The notes beneath the pieces were generated by a model, which saw only the letters and a program-made list of their open reading frames with translations, was not told the DNA's origin and did not search any database. The position numbers were made by a program, and so were the translations under genes. A DNA stretch of 49,894 nucleotides, taken from assembly GCA_030748775.1 (NCBI GenBank), contig JASMLH010000008.1:1-49894 (forward strand), in the 5' to 3' direction. The DNA is from Candidatus Thalassarchaeaceae archaeon. GTDB taxonomy: Archaea; Thermoplasmatota; Poseidoniia; Poseidoniales; Thalassarchaeaceae. Positions 18,079-25,713 of this stretch are shown here, one piece after another (the stretch's first letter is position 1; every line of letters starts with the position of its first letter).

Positions 18079-20934
18079 CTACAAGAAAGCGATTCCGGGC
18101 TCGAGGGGGAATGATATTCTTGCCTTCCCTCCTACGTCCTCTCCTTGGCCTACTCTGTAGACCTCAACTGTGTTAACCCCAAGGGATGCGGCAATGAAAT
18201 CGGCATTTTCCTGGATTACTGCCTTCTCATCGAGACCGCCTGAAATCAGAGACTTCTGGCCGTCTGACCAGGAGTGGATGCGTCCTCGCTTCTTCTTGCT
18301 TCCAGTAGTTATTGACTGCCAAGTCTGGAAAACGTCTCCCCGCTTCGACTCGTCCTGGAAGATCTCTAGAGTCTGCACGTGAGACTGGCCTTGTGTCTTG
18401 AAGTCGAAGCCCTCGAGATTCAGCCTGATTGCGTCTCTCGCCATGTCGGTCTTCCACTTTGCTGCAGTCTGAATGACTGCTCGAGTGATTTCCTTCTCCG
18501 AATGCCTTTCAGCAAGGGATCTGAGATTTCTTCCACTGGTGATTAGGTCCCTGATGTATGCCTCGCGGGCTATCGCTGAATCGCTCCCGGAAGTCAGTTG
18601 CACCGGTTCCAAGATATGGCTTGCAAGCAAGCCGTCACCATCCAATTTGAGCCAGAACTCCTCTGCTATGTGCGGCGTGGCGGGAGCCAGCATGGGAATC
18701 CAACCCTCTAGGAAATGCCTTGCAGTTTTGGGGTCGCAACCACCTCTACGCAGGTACCAGCTCCAGTCTGATAGCATCTCGAAGTGACTAATCATCACCC
18801 CTTCTCGGAGGCTGACATCTGACATTGCTTCAGTCCAAGATGTTTGGTTTCTACTCAATTTTGCCATTAGCCATTCATCCATCTCCGAAGGGCTTCCATC
18901 AAGGGTGATTGCTTGAACGACGGCATCAATAATCGAGGAAATCTGACGGTTGTTTGCCTCTAGAGCGCTGTCTGACCAATCCATGCCTGCTTCTGGGTTT
19001 GCCCCGAACAGTATGAACAAGCGTACAGTGTCGGCCCCGAACTTGGAGACCATCTCCTCAGGGCTAACGGTATTTCCCAATGATTTACTCATCTTAGCGT
19101 TGCGTGACGACAGAGAAGAGCCGCAAGTGGGGCAGTCGGTCCCAAAATTGTCTATGTGATACTCGGAGTTGCATTTTTCGCAATATGGAGCGGGTGCGTT
19201 GAGCATTCCCTGGCACACCAGCCTTCCGAAGGGTTCTCCAACCGAGTTCATCCCTGCATCTCTGGTGAACTTGGTGAAGAATCGGGCATATAGCAGGTGC
19301 ATCACTGCGTGTTCGATTCCTCCGATGTAGAGGTCCACTCCACCCTCCATCCAGTAATCCACTGATGCCCTATCGAAGGGCTGTGATTCGTTGCTGGCAT
19401 CGCAAAATCGCATGAAATACCAAGAGGAGTCGAAGAATGTGTCCATTGTGTCGGTTTCTCGCTTGGCATTCCCTCCGCATACTGGGCATGCAACATCGAT
19501 GAATTGTCGATGAGAGGCAAGCGGATTGCCACTCTGCTCCTCACTGAAGACCACGTCCAGTGGGAGTTCGACAGGGAGTTCGTCCTTTGGAACTGGAACT
19601 ATTCCGCATGATTCGCAATGTATCATGGGAATCGGGGTCCCCCAGAATCGCTGTCTACTTAGAAGCCAGTCCTTGAGACGGTACTCGACCGTTCCGTGAC
19701 CTGCTCCGGAATCCTCGAGTGCCTCAATAACTGCGTTCATGGCATCCTCTCCCGATAGTCCGTCGAACCCATCTTTCGAGGAGTTGACCATATGCCCATA
19801 TCCCTCAAATGCCTCTGTCAAAGGTGAGTTCGGATCGTCTCCTGAGCCCTTTGTCAAGACTCTTCTAATTTCCAAGTCGTATGCCTTTGCGAAGTCAAAA
19901 TCTCGCTGATCGTGCCCGGGTACTGCCATTACTGCTCCAGTCCCGTAAGAGGCTACGACGAAGTTGCCTGCGTAGATCGGTACCTCTTCCCCATTCATCG
20001 GGTTGATTGCGTTTCTACCAAGGAAGACTCCCTTCTTTTCCTTGAGCATGTTAATCCTCTCAAACTCTGACATCTTCGCACACTCGTCCCTCAGTTCGCT
20101 CCAACCCTCTTCCCACTGGGTGCCTTCACAAATCTCCTCACAAAGAGGGTGTTCGGGTGAGAGGGTGACGAAGGTGACTCCGAAGATGGTATCTGGACGG
20201 GTTGTGAAAGCCCCTATCACTGAGTCGGAACCAACAACAGGGAAGTCGATATGAGCCCCGTGGGAACGGCCAATCCAGTTTCTCTGCATAGCCTTGACAT
20301 TCTCCGGGAATGAGATGTTGTCAAGCTCGTCAAGAAGCTCGTCTGAGTACTCTGTCATTTTGAGGAACCACTGTGCCATGTCTCTCTGGACCACTTCTAG
20401 TCCACACCTCCAACATCTGTTGTTCTTCACCTGCTCATTGGCGAGGACAGTGTCGCAATCGGTGCACCAGTTGACTGGGGCCATCCTTCTCTCGACCAGC
20501 CCGCGTTCGTTTAGAGTGAGGAACATCTCTTGGTTCCACTTGTAGTAATCAACGTCAGAGGTGGCCAGGAAGCGCCGCCAGTCGTAAGAGTAGCCCATCC
20601 TCTCCTGGTCTGAGCGGATGCTGGAGATGTTGCTATGTGTGACGTCGTGGGGGTGTCCGCCTTCCTTCTTCGCTGCATTTTCTGCGGGCATCCCGAATGA
20701 GTCGTAACCCATCGGATATAGGACGTTCTTTCCCATCAGTCGTTGAAATCGGGCCATGGCATCACCGATCGAATAGTTCCTGACATGCCCCATGTGCATG
20801 TGGCCAGAGGGATATGGGAACATCTCCAAGCAGTAGAATTTGGGCTTGGAGCTGTCTGACTCAACCTCGAAAACTCCAGAGTCGTCCCAGGCCTTCTGCC
20901 ACCTGGTCTCAAGTTCCTGAGCATCGTATGCCAT
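18079..20934 (-). CDS. leuS: Leucyl-tRNA synthetase, bacterial type
   Basis: Charges tRNA-Leu. The HIGH motif is HMGH (about 47-50) within YPSGHMHMGHVRNYSIGD, and KMSKS is intact at about 612-616. The editing domain carries the GTGAVMAVPGHDQRDFDFA signature. Zinc-type cysteines are present (WCTDCDTV, CWRCG; CEKCNSEYH, CPTCG). The N-terminal block, domain order and the SKFGADTVRLFILFGANPE region are those of bacterial-type LeuRS, whereas most archaea carry the archaeal/eukaryotic type; horizontal acquisition is likely. ATG 20934 gives 952 residues, with GGGAG 7 nt upstream. The frame is open to a TTG at 20994, but that stretch holds the leader hairpin. The upstream region contains a leucine-rich leader ORF. 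Confidence 0.95.
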   Translation of the reverse strand: MAYDAQELETRWQKAWDDSGVFEVESDSSKPKFYCLEMFPYPSGHMHMGHVRNYSIGDAMARFQRLMGKNVLYPMGYDSFGMPAENAAKKEGGHPHDVTHSNISSIRSDQERMGYSYDWRRFLATSDVDYYKWNQEMFLTLNERGLVERRMAPVNWCTDCDTVLANEQVKNNRCWRCGLEVVQRDMAQWFLKMTEYSDELLDELDNISFPENVKAMQRNWIGRSHGAHIDFPVVGSDSVIGAFTTRPDTIFGVTFVTLSPEHPLCEEICEGTQWEEGWSELRDECAKMSEFERINMLKEKKGVFLGRNAINPMNGEEVPIYAGNFVVASYGTGAVMAVPGHDQRDFDFAKAYDLEIRRVLTKGSGDDPNSPLTEAFEGYGHMVNSSKDGFDGLSGEDAMNAVIEALEDSGAGHGTVEYRLKDWLLSRQRFWGTPIPMIHCESCGIVPVPKDELPVELPLDVVFSEEQSGNPLASHRQFIDVACPVCGGNAKRETDTMDTFFDSSWYFMRFCDASNESQPFDRASVDYWMEGGVDLYIGGIEHAVMHLLYARFFTKFTRDAGMNSVGEPFGRLVCQGMLNAPAPYCEKCNSEYHIDNFGTDCPTCGSSLSSRNAKMSKSLGNTVSPEEMVSKFGADTVRLFILFGANPEAGMDWSDSALEANNRQISSIIDAVVQAITLDGSPSEMDEWLMAKLSRNQTSWTEAMSDVSLREGVMISHFEMLSDWSWYLRRGGCDPKTARHFLEGWIPMLAPATPHIAEEFWLKLDGDGLLASHILEPVQLTSGSDSAIAREAYIRDLITSGRNLRSLAERHSEKEITRAVIQTAAKWKTDMARDAIRLNLEGFDFKTQGQSHVQTLEIFQDESKRGDVFQTWQSITTGSKKKRGRIHSWSDGQKSLISGGLDEKAVIQENADFIAASLGVNTVEVYRVGQGEDVGGKARISFPLEPGIAFL

Positions 20935-20956
20935 TTCTTCACTCCCAGTAAGCTTA

Positions 20957-20979
20957 GCAGGGAGCGTTAGGCTCCCTGC
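20957..20979 (-). promoter_or_regulatory. Perfect 9-bp hairpin in the leuS leader
   Basis: On the leuS strand GCAGGGAGC-CTAAC-GCTCCCTGC forms a perfect 9-bp stem with a 5-nt loop. The loop contains the stop codon of the leader ORF. The 3' arm includes GCTCCC, which could instead pair with the leuS Shine-Dalgarno GGGAGT (20946-20941), so two exclusive structures are possible. There is no downstream U-run, so control of translation start is more likely than a classical terminator. Confidence 0.6.
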
Positions 20980-21032
20980 AGAAGCAGTAGGCAAGGGGAA
21001 AGCCCGCCTAGCAGGGTCTGTGAAGCGGGCAT
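20967..21032 (-). CDS. Candidate leucine-rich leader peptide of leuS
   Basis: A 21-codon ORF with ATG 21032 and TAA 20969-20967, 32 nt before the leuS ATG. It encodes seven leucines: codons 7-8 (CTG CTA), codon 11 (CTT) and four in a row at codons 15-18 (CTA CTG CTT CTG). The run is followed by CAG GGA GCC TAA, which forms the 5' arm and loop of a perfect hairpin. This is the design of amino-acid attenuation leaders: ribosomes would slow at Leu codons when charged tRNA-Leu is scarce. No strong Shine-Dalgarno precedes it, but a TTCAAAT box about 35 nt upstream would place the transcript start close to its ATG. Chance occurrence cannot be excluded without comparing relatives. Confidence 0.5.
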   Translation of the reverse strand: MPASQTLLGGLSPCLLLLQGA

Positions 21033-21063
21033 TCGTGCCACGTGCCGACGGCGGGCTACCTCG

Positions 21064-21070
21064 ATTTGAA
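21064..21070 (-). promoter_or_regulatory. TATA-like box for the leuS transcript
   Basis: TTCAAAT on the leuS strand, the same core as the box before the uS13 operon. A start about 25 nt downstream (near 21042) would give a leader of about 108 nt holding the leader ORF and hairpin. It lies in the divergent gap shared with the MBL-fold gene. Confidence 0.4.
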
Positions 21071-21113
21071 TCATCCCCCCTCGATGTGGCAACTTGGAAT
21101 ATTCCCTTGCACT

Positions 21114-21854
21114 ATGACTTTGTTTGGTGGCCTACTCGACGAGAGTATGCTATCCGATGGTGAGTTCCATGTTTCCATTTGGGAAGATGGGGTGGAGGTC
21201 TGGGTGACACAGATGGGGAACCTGATGAATATGAACACAGCCTTCGTAGATAGGATCAATGGGGTGGTTGCAATTATCGATCCATTTGATGCAGAAAAAT
21301 GGATTAAGAAGCTCGAGGAGGAGGGTTTGAAGCCGACTCATCTTCTCTACACCCATACTCATAGAGACCATGCTGCAGGCTTTCCAGGGATGATTAAGAG
21401 ATTCCCAAATCTAGAAGTTTTGGGTCACGAAGAAGCGAAGGTGCCTAGCCTACTTGGCCATGTGGTCTTCAGGAAGGTGGATTTCACAGAAACCTGGGAT
21501 TGCCTTCCGAATGAAAGTGTGGGGTGGTCGGCCGGGGCAATAAATCTAGAGATCACTCACTCACCGGGACACGCTCCGGGACATGTCACCATTCATGGAC
21601 ATGGGGTCTATCATGCTGGAGATCTCCTATTCGTGAGGAGCGCGGGAAGGGTTGACTTGCCTGGAGGAGACCCGCAAGCAATGCAAAGGAGCCTGATAAG
21701 GGCGAAGGAGATCCTAAGTAGCCTAGATCAGGATTGGAGGCTGATTCCAGGCCATAGGTACGACTCCCATGGAGGCACGACCCCTGACTGGATCAGCGTT
21801 GGAGATGCTCTGAAGTTCAACTACTTCCTTGCAAATATCACAATGATTGACTAG
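21114..21854 (+). CDS. MBL-fold (glyoxalase II-like) metal-dependent hydrolase
   Basis: Metallo-beta-lactamase fold protein. The metal-binding motif is THTHRDHAAG at about 79-88 (HxHxDH), followed by THSPGHAPGHV (third histidine), HAGDLLF (bridging aspartate) and IPGHRYDSHGG (last histidine). These are all the ligands expected for a binuclear hydrolase of the glyoxalase II/thioesterase kind. The substrate is unknown. ATG 21114 gives 246 residues and starts before the first family strand. ATG 21084 and GTG 21042 are in-frame alternatives, but the latter would lie inside the leuS leader region. It is divergent from leuS and ends directly at the convergent LETM1-like gene, with no intergenic base between. 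Confidence 0.85.
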   Translation: MTLFGGLLDESMLSDGEFHVSIWEDGVEVWVTQMGNLMNMNTAFVDRINGVVAIIDPFDAEKWIKKLEEEGLKPTHLLYTHTHRDHAAGFPGMIKRFPNLEVLGHEEAKVPSLLGHVVFRKVDFTETWDCLPNESVGWSAGAINLEITHSPGHAPGHVTIHGHGVYHAGDLLFVRSAGRVDLPGGDPQAMQRSLIRAKEILSSLDQDWRLIPGHRYDSHGGTTPDWISVGDALKFNYFLANITMID

Positions 21855-22340
21855 TTATCTTCTAATCAGTCGGCGGACTAGAGAACTCTCTTGTTCCAGC
21901 GAATTGTCCGGTTTCTCCCTAGTCTTCTTCATTGCATTGATTGGAATCCAGTCATCGGGAATCATCCTCCACGGGGTTACTCTTGCCATTATGCCTAGGA
22001 GAATCTGACTCCCAGGAATCATGAAGACCCTTAGCGGGGGGACTACGACGCTCAGTGCAGCCAGATCTTTACGGGCATCGATCTTCTTTTTCTTGCTGAC
22101 CTTCCTCCCGATGAGGATGTTAGCAAGTGTTCCTGCTGTGTCTTTGAAGTGCTCTGCCCCTATCTTCGAGCTGTCCCAAGCCTTCTCTATGGCCTGCCCC
22201 CACTTACCTGGCTCCTTCGCCACCTCCTTGATGTCTTCTTGGGAGTTGTCAGGTAGGCGTCTGTATGCGGCAGCGGCCCCTGTCGCGACCCATGGGAGCC
22301 ATCGAACCATAAATCGAACCGAGTTTCCGACCCTACCCAT
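21855..22340 (-). CDS. Small LETM1-like membrane-associated protein (tentative)
   Basis: A protein of 161 residues. The segment KDLAALSVVVPPLRVFMIPG followed by ILLGIMARVTPWRMIPDDWIP (about 90-132) resembles the hydrophobic core of the LETM1 domain, in which a proline-containing membrane segment is followed by a conserved 'P-x-x-L/M-P' exit. The N-terminus (MVRWLPWVATGAAAAYRRLP) is a possible second hydrophobic stretch. In eukaryotes LETM1 is an inner-membrane cation exchanger that also touches ribosomes. Function here is unknown, and the similarity is short and read by eye. It starts 5 bp after the pyruvate dehydrogenase E1 stop on the same strand, so it is probably in the same transcript. 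Confidence 0.45.
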   Translation of the reverse strand: MGRVGNSVRFMVRWLPWVATGAAAAYRRLPDNSQEDIKEVAKEPGKWGQAIEKAWDSSKIGAEHFKDTAGTLANILIGRKVSKKKKIDARKDLAALSVVVPPLRVFMIPGSQILLGIMARVTPWRMIPDDWIPINAMKKTREKPDNSLEQESSLVRRLIRR

Positions 22341-22344
22341 ATTA

Positions 22345-25002
22345 TCACGCTGTCTTGTCCGTTCTTTCGAACGATACTCCCCTTTCCTTGCCTACCTTCA
22401 TTACGGTTCCAGGAGGTATTTCCCCCTCTTGCTCTAGGGCAGATAGGGCCGCAATCACAATGCTGTTGGTGTCTATCTCGAAGAACGAACGCAGTGCTTC
22501 CCTCGAGTCTGACCGTCCGAAGCCGTCGGTTCCAAGGACCACAAAACGCCCACCAACCCAGCGCTGAATCATCTCTGGAACGGCGGCGATATAGTCAGAA
22601 GTAGCTATTGTTGGCGTGCTGTCACCAAAGCACTCTGATACGTACGACTTTGTGGGTTTCTCCGGATTTAAGCGTGTCTTCCTCTCTGATTCAAGACCCT
22701 TCCTCCTCAACTCCCCATAGGAGGTAACAGACCAGACCTCGGAGCTTATTCCATGTTCTTTTTCCAAAATCGATGCAGCCTCGAGGACGTACTTCAGAAT
22801 AGGTCCTGATCCGAGCATCCGCACCTTGGTACTCCCGTCTCCCATCTCTCGGAGAAGGTAGGCTCCGCTAACTATTCCCTCTTCAGAACCATCTGGCTTA
22901 GGCATCTGCTGCTGGTTCTCGTTGTACAGCATCACGTAGTGGAACACATCGAGGTTCTGAGACCACATCTCGTCCATTCCATGCCTGATGATAGTGGATA
23001 GCTCGTATGCGTAGGCTGGATCCCAAGCACGGCAGTGCGGGACCGTTGAGGCCATCAGTAGGCTGTGCCCATCCTGGTGCTGCAGACCCTCTCCATTGAG
23101 TGTCGTCCTACCAGCAGTGGCGCCCATCAAGAAGCCCCTGGCCCTAGCATCGGCAGCGCTCCAAATTTGGTCTCCAACACGTTGGAATCCGAACATTGAG
23201 TAGAACGTGTAGAAGGGCATCGTTGGAGCTCTGGCATGGGAGTATGATGTGGCGCTAGCAATCCATGAAGCTATTGCTCCAGCCTCTGAGATTCCCTCTT
23301 GGAGCACCTGGCCGGATTCTGACTCCTTGTACCTCAACAGCATTGTGTGATCGACAGGAGTGTACTTCTGCCCCTTGGAGGCAAAGATCTCGAACTCGCT
23401 GAAGAGAGGATCCATTCCGAACGTACGACCCTCGTCAGGGATGATGGGAACTATCTTTTCGCCGATTCCGGACTTCAAGAGATTCCGGAGTAGTCTCACG
23501 AATGCCATAGTAGTCGAGACCTCTTGGCCCTCGGGGGTTCCCTGATCAAAGGAAGAGTAGATTTCCATCCCTGGGAGTTCAAAATCGATATTTATTGGGT
23601 TTCTAGACGGAAGTTTCCCTCCTAGATTCTGCCTTCTCTCAAGCAAGTAGGCTATCTCTTCGGAGTCCTCATCTGGTGAGTAGAATGGATCATCCTGGAG
23701 TCTCGAGTCATCTATTGGTAGGTTGAGGGCGTTCCTGTAGGATACAAGATCGTCGATTTCCATCTTCTTCTTCTGATGTGTCGAGTTCCTTCCCTCGAAG
23801 GAGTCGATTCCCCAGCCCTTTACGGTGTGAGCCAGAATTACTGCGGGGCCTTCTGCTTGTAGGGCTGCATTGTACGCAGCGAAGACCTTGATTGGGTCGT
23901 GTCCTCCCCTGGTCAGGCCTTCAATGTCCTCATCCGATAGAGAGTTCCCCAGCTCCTCCAATGTTTCACTGCCGGAGAACAATTCAATTCTGAAATCGGA
24001 TGTGGGCAGTGTACTAAGGCGTTGCCAGTCTCCATCGGTTATCTCCTCGAATCTAGAGAGTAGTTCTCCTCCTGTGTCCCTTCGTAGGACCTTGTCCCAA
24101 CCTGATCCCCAGATGACTTTGATTACTGTCCATCCGGCCCCTCTGTAAAGTCCCTCAAGTTCCTGGATGATCTTGGCGTTTCCTCTTACGGGCCCGTCCA
24201 GGCGCTGGAGGTTGCAGTTCACTACCACGACTAGATTGTCTAGATTCTCCCGTCCTGCCACGGCTATCGACGCAATCGCCTCAGGCTCATCCATCTCTCC
24301 GTCTCCCAGGAATGCGAACACCCTGCTTTCCGACGTATCGGCTAGGCCCCTTTTGTGAAGGTACTTCCAGAATCTGGCCTGCATCACTGCTCCTAGTGGT
24401 CCTAATCCCATTGAAACAGTGGGGTACTCCCAGAAATCACTCATCAGACGAGGATGCGGGTATGAAGAGAGGCCATCTTCAAACGCCTCCTGCCTGAAGT
24501 TTGAGATCTGCTCCCTCGAAATCCTACCCTCTAGGAAAGCTCTAGCATAAATCCCAGGACTAGCGTGTCCCTGAACATATACCGCGTCCCCTATTCCGTT
24601 GTGCTCCTTACCTCTGAAGACATGATTGAAGCCAACTTCGTACAGCGTGGAGCTAGACGCGTAAGTGGAAATATGTCCTCCAATTCCGTCCACCCTTCTA
24701 TTTGCATCGGACACTATCAATGCCGCGTTCCATAGGATTGAATTCTGTATGGACATCTCAATAGTGAGATTTCCCGGATATGGGGGCTGCTGTTCAAGTG
24801 ATATGGAGTTCAAGTAAGGCGTTCTCGATGGAGGCCTGATAGGGACATTCAGAGAACTGGCTTCCGCCATCAGCTCTTGGAGTAGCAACCTGGCTCTTTC
24901 CACGCCTTGTGAAGATACTACAGAACGCAGCGCCTCCAACCACTCGCCTGTCTCCTCTGGGTCGGCGTCCGGGAGTCTCTGGCGTGGTTCTGGAGGGGTC
25001 AT
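22345..25002 (-). CDS. aceE: Pyruvate dehydrogenase E1 component, homodimeric type
   Basis: Thiamine diphosphate-dependent decarboxylation of pyruvate and acetyl transfer to E2. The sequence follows AceE closely: EQQPPYPGNLTIEMSIQ, GHISTYASSSTLYEVGFNH, the ThDP motif beginning FLGDGEMDEPEA (about 230) and ending NCNLQRLDGP, SYPHPRLMSDFWEYPTVSMG, SGRTTLNGEGLQHQDGHS and VLGTDGFGRSDSRE. ATG 25002 gives 885 residues, normal for AceE; the frame is open further up to 25119, but that part overlaps a TATA-like box and lacks similarity. Archaea usually make acetyl-CoA with pyruvate:ferredoxin oxidoreductase or heterodimeric E1, so this is probably a bacterial acquisition. E2 and E3 genes are not in the window. 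Confidence 0.95.
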   Translation of the reverse strand: MTPPEPRQRLPDADPEETGEWLEALRSVVSSQGVERARLLLQELMAEASSLNVPIRPPSRTPYLNSISLEQQPPYPGNLTIEMSIQNSILWNAALIVSDANRRVDGIGGHISTYASSSTLYEVGFNHVFRGKEHNGIGDAVYVQGHASPGIYARAFLEGRISREQISNFRQEAFEDGLSSYPHPRLMSDFWEYPTVSMGLGPLGAVMQARFWKYLHKRGLADTSESRVFAFLGDGEMDEPEAIASIAVAGRENLDNLVVVVNCNLQRLDGPVRGNAKIIQELEGLYRGAGWTVIKVIWGSGWDKVLRRDTGGELLSRFEEITDGDWQRLSTLPTSDFRIELFSGSETLEELGNSLSDEDIEGLTRGGHDPIKVFAAYNAALQAEGPAVILAHTVKGWGIDSFEGRNSTHQKKKMEIDDLVSYRNALNLPIDDSRLQDDPFYSPDEDSEEIAYLLERRQNLGGKLPSRNPINIDFELPGMEIYSSFDQGTPEGQEVSTTMAFVRLLRNLLKSGIGEKIVPIIPDEGRTFGMDPLFSEFEIFASKGQKYTPVDHTMLLRYKESESGQVLQEGISEAGAIASWIASATSYSHARAPTMPFYTFYSMFGFQRVGDQIWSAADARARGFLMGATAGRTTLNGEGLQHQDGHSLLMASTVPHCRAWDPAYAYELSTIIRHGMDEMWSQNLDVFHYVMLYNENQQQMPKPDGSEEGIVSGAYLLREMGDGSTKVRMLGSGPILKYVLEAASILEKEHGISSEVWSVTSYGELRRKGLESERKTRLNPEKPTKSYVSECFGDSTPTIATSDYIAAVPEMIQRWVGGRFVVLGTDGFGRSDSREALRSFFEIDTNSIVIAALSALEQEGEIPPGTVMKVGKERGVSFERTDKTA

Positions 25003-25045
25003 GGAGTCACAACTGCCGTTTGGGGCAGAATATCCAGTCGAGGCG

Positions 25046-25055
25046 TGTTTATTGA
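25046..25055 (-). promoter_or_regulatory. TATA-like box for the pyruvate dehydrogenase E1 gene
   Basis: On the reverse strand CAATAAACAC lies in the gap between the acetyltransferase stop (25077) and ATG 25002. It predicts a start near 25025 and a leader of about 20 nt, and argues against the longer N-terminus. Confidence 0.4.
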
Positions 25056-25076
25056 ATGGGTCGTCGGGTGTGCTTC

Positions 25077-25661
25077 TCAAGTAGGCCCTAGTCCCGGACC
25101 GACCTGAATTACGTGGCATTCATGAAGGGTCCGAATTCCTGCGACTGTGATAGCCACATCTCCTGAAACACTTCGCTGGCCACCCCAGTTCCGAACCGCA
25201 CGCAAAACTGTGTTCTTCCCTGGCAAATTATTGGGATCGACCTTCAGTTCTACATTAGCCCTGTCTACCTTTCCAAGCCAGTGGAGTACTGCATCGATGC
25301 TCTTCCTGGCGATTCCATGCCGTTGTTCCGAGCTCCTAACCCAGTATCCCAAATTCCAGTCGGCATCTTCCGATCTTGTTACTCTGTCGAATCCTACGAG
25401 ACCTAGGATGTATCCATCCCATGGCCTCACCATAGACCAATGGTGAAGCAAGCCGGCTCTACCTTTGCGCTCGGTGTCTTCGATAAAATCCCGAATTTGC
25501 GGTTTGGCGTCCTTATCGGGATTTATCCATGGCATTGCCTTGATTACATCAGGCCAAGTCTCTTCGAAGGCCTCGATGATTTCTGAGACGTGAGACATTG
25601 ATGCGGGCCTTAGGATCAGTCCCTCGTCTATTTGGATTGATGACGTTGCCCTCCTGGTCAT
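25077..25661 (-). CDS. GNAT-family N-acetyltransferase (RimJ/RimL-like)
   Basis: Acyl-CoA-dependent acetyltransferase fold. Landmarks: LILRPASMSHVSEIIEAFEE (first strand and helix), GYILGLVGFDRV, DADWNLGYWVRSSEQRHGIA (the strand before the acetyl-CoA loop, with QRHGIA in place of the usual R/Q-x-x-G-x-G/A), and VELKVDPNNLPGKNTVLRAV (as in RimJ/L, where N-x-x-S is typical). ATG 25661 gives 194 residues; ATG 25688 is an alternative. The substrate is unknown: ribosomal-protein N-termini, antibiotics or small amines are all handled by this family. It lies downstream of the zinc-ribbon/TPR gene on the same strand. Confidence 0.75.
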   Translation of the reverse strand: MTRRATSSIQIDEGLILRPASMSHVSEIIEAFEETWPDVIKAMPWINPDKDAKPQIRDFIEDTERKGRAGLLHHWSMVRPWDGYILGLVGFDRVTRSEDADWNLGYWVRSSEQRHGIARKSIDAVLHWLGKVDRANVELKVDPNNLPGKNTVLRAVRNWGGQRSVSGDVAITVAGIRTLHECHVIQVGPGLGPT

Positions 25662-25713
25662 GTTTCTCTGGGGTTGGCTGCGTCGCATCAGCCCTGCGGT
25701 AGAGACTCTTTGG

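Noticed and set aside
20935-20994. N-terminal extension of LeuRS from TTG 20994
   Set aside because: It would translate through the perfect hairpin, lacks similarity to LeuRS N-termini, and a well-spaced GGGAG precedes ATG 20934.
21001-21057. AGCCCGCC ... GGCGGGCT inverted repeat, looking like a tRNA acceptor stem
   Set aside because: Only 57 nt span, with no T-loop or anticodon arm. The upstream arm probably lies outside the leuS transcript, so it is not treated as a tRNA or as a firm part of the attenuator.
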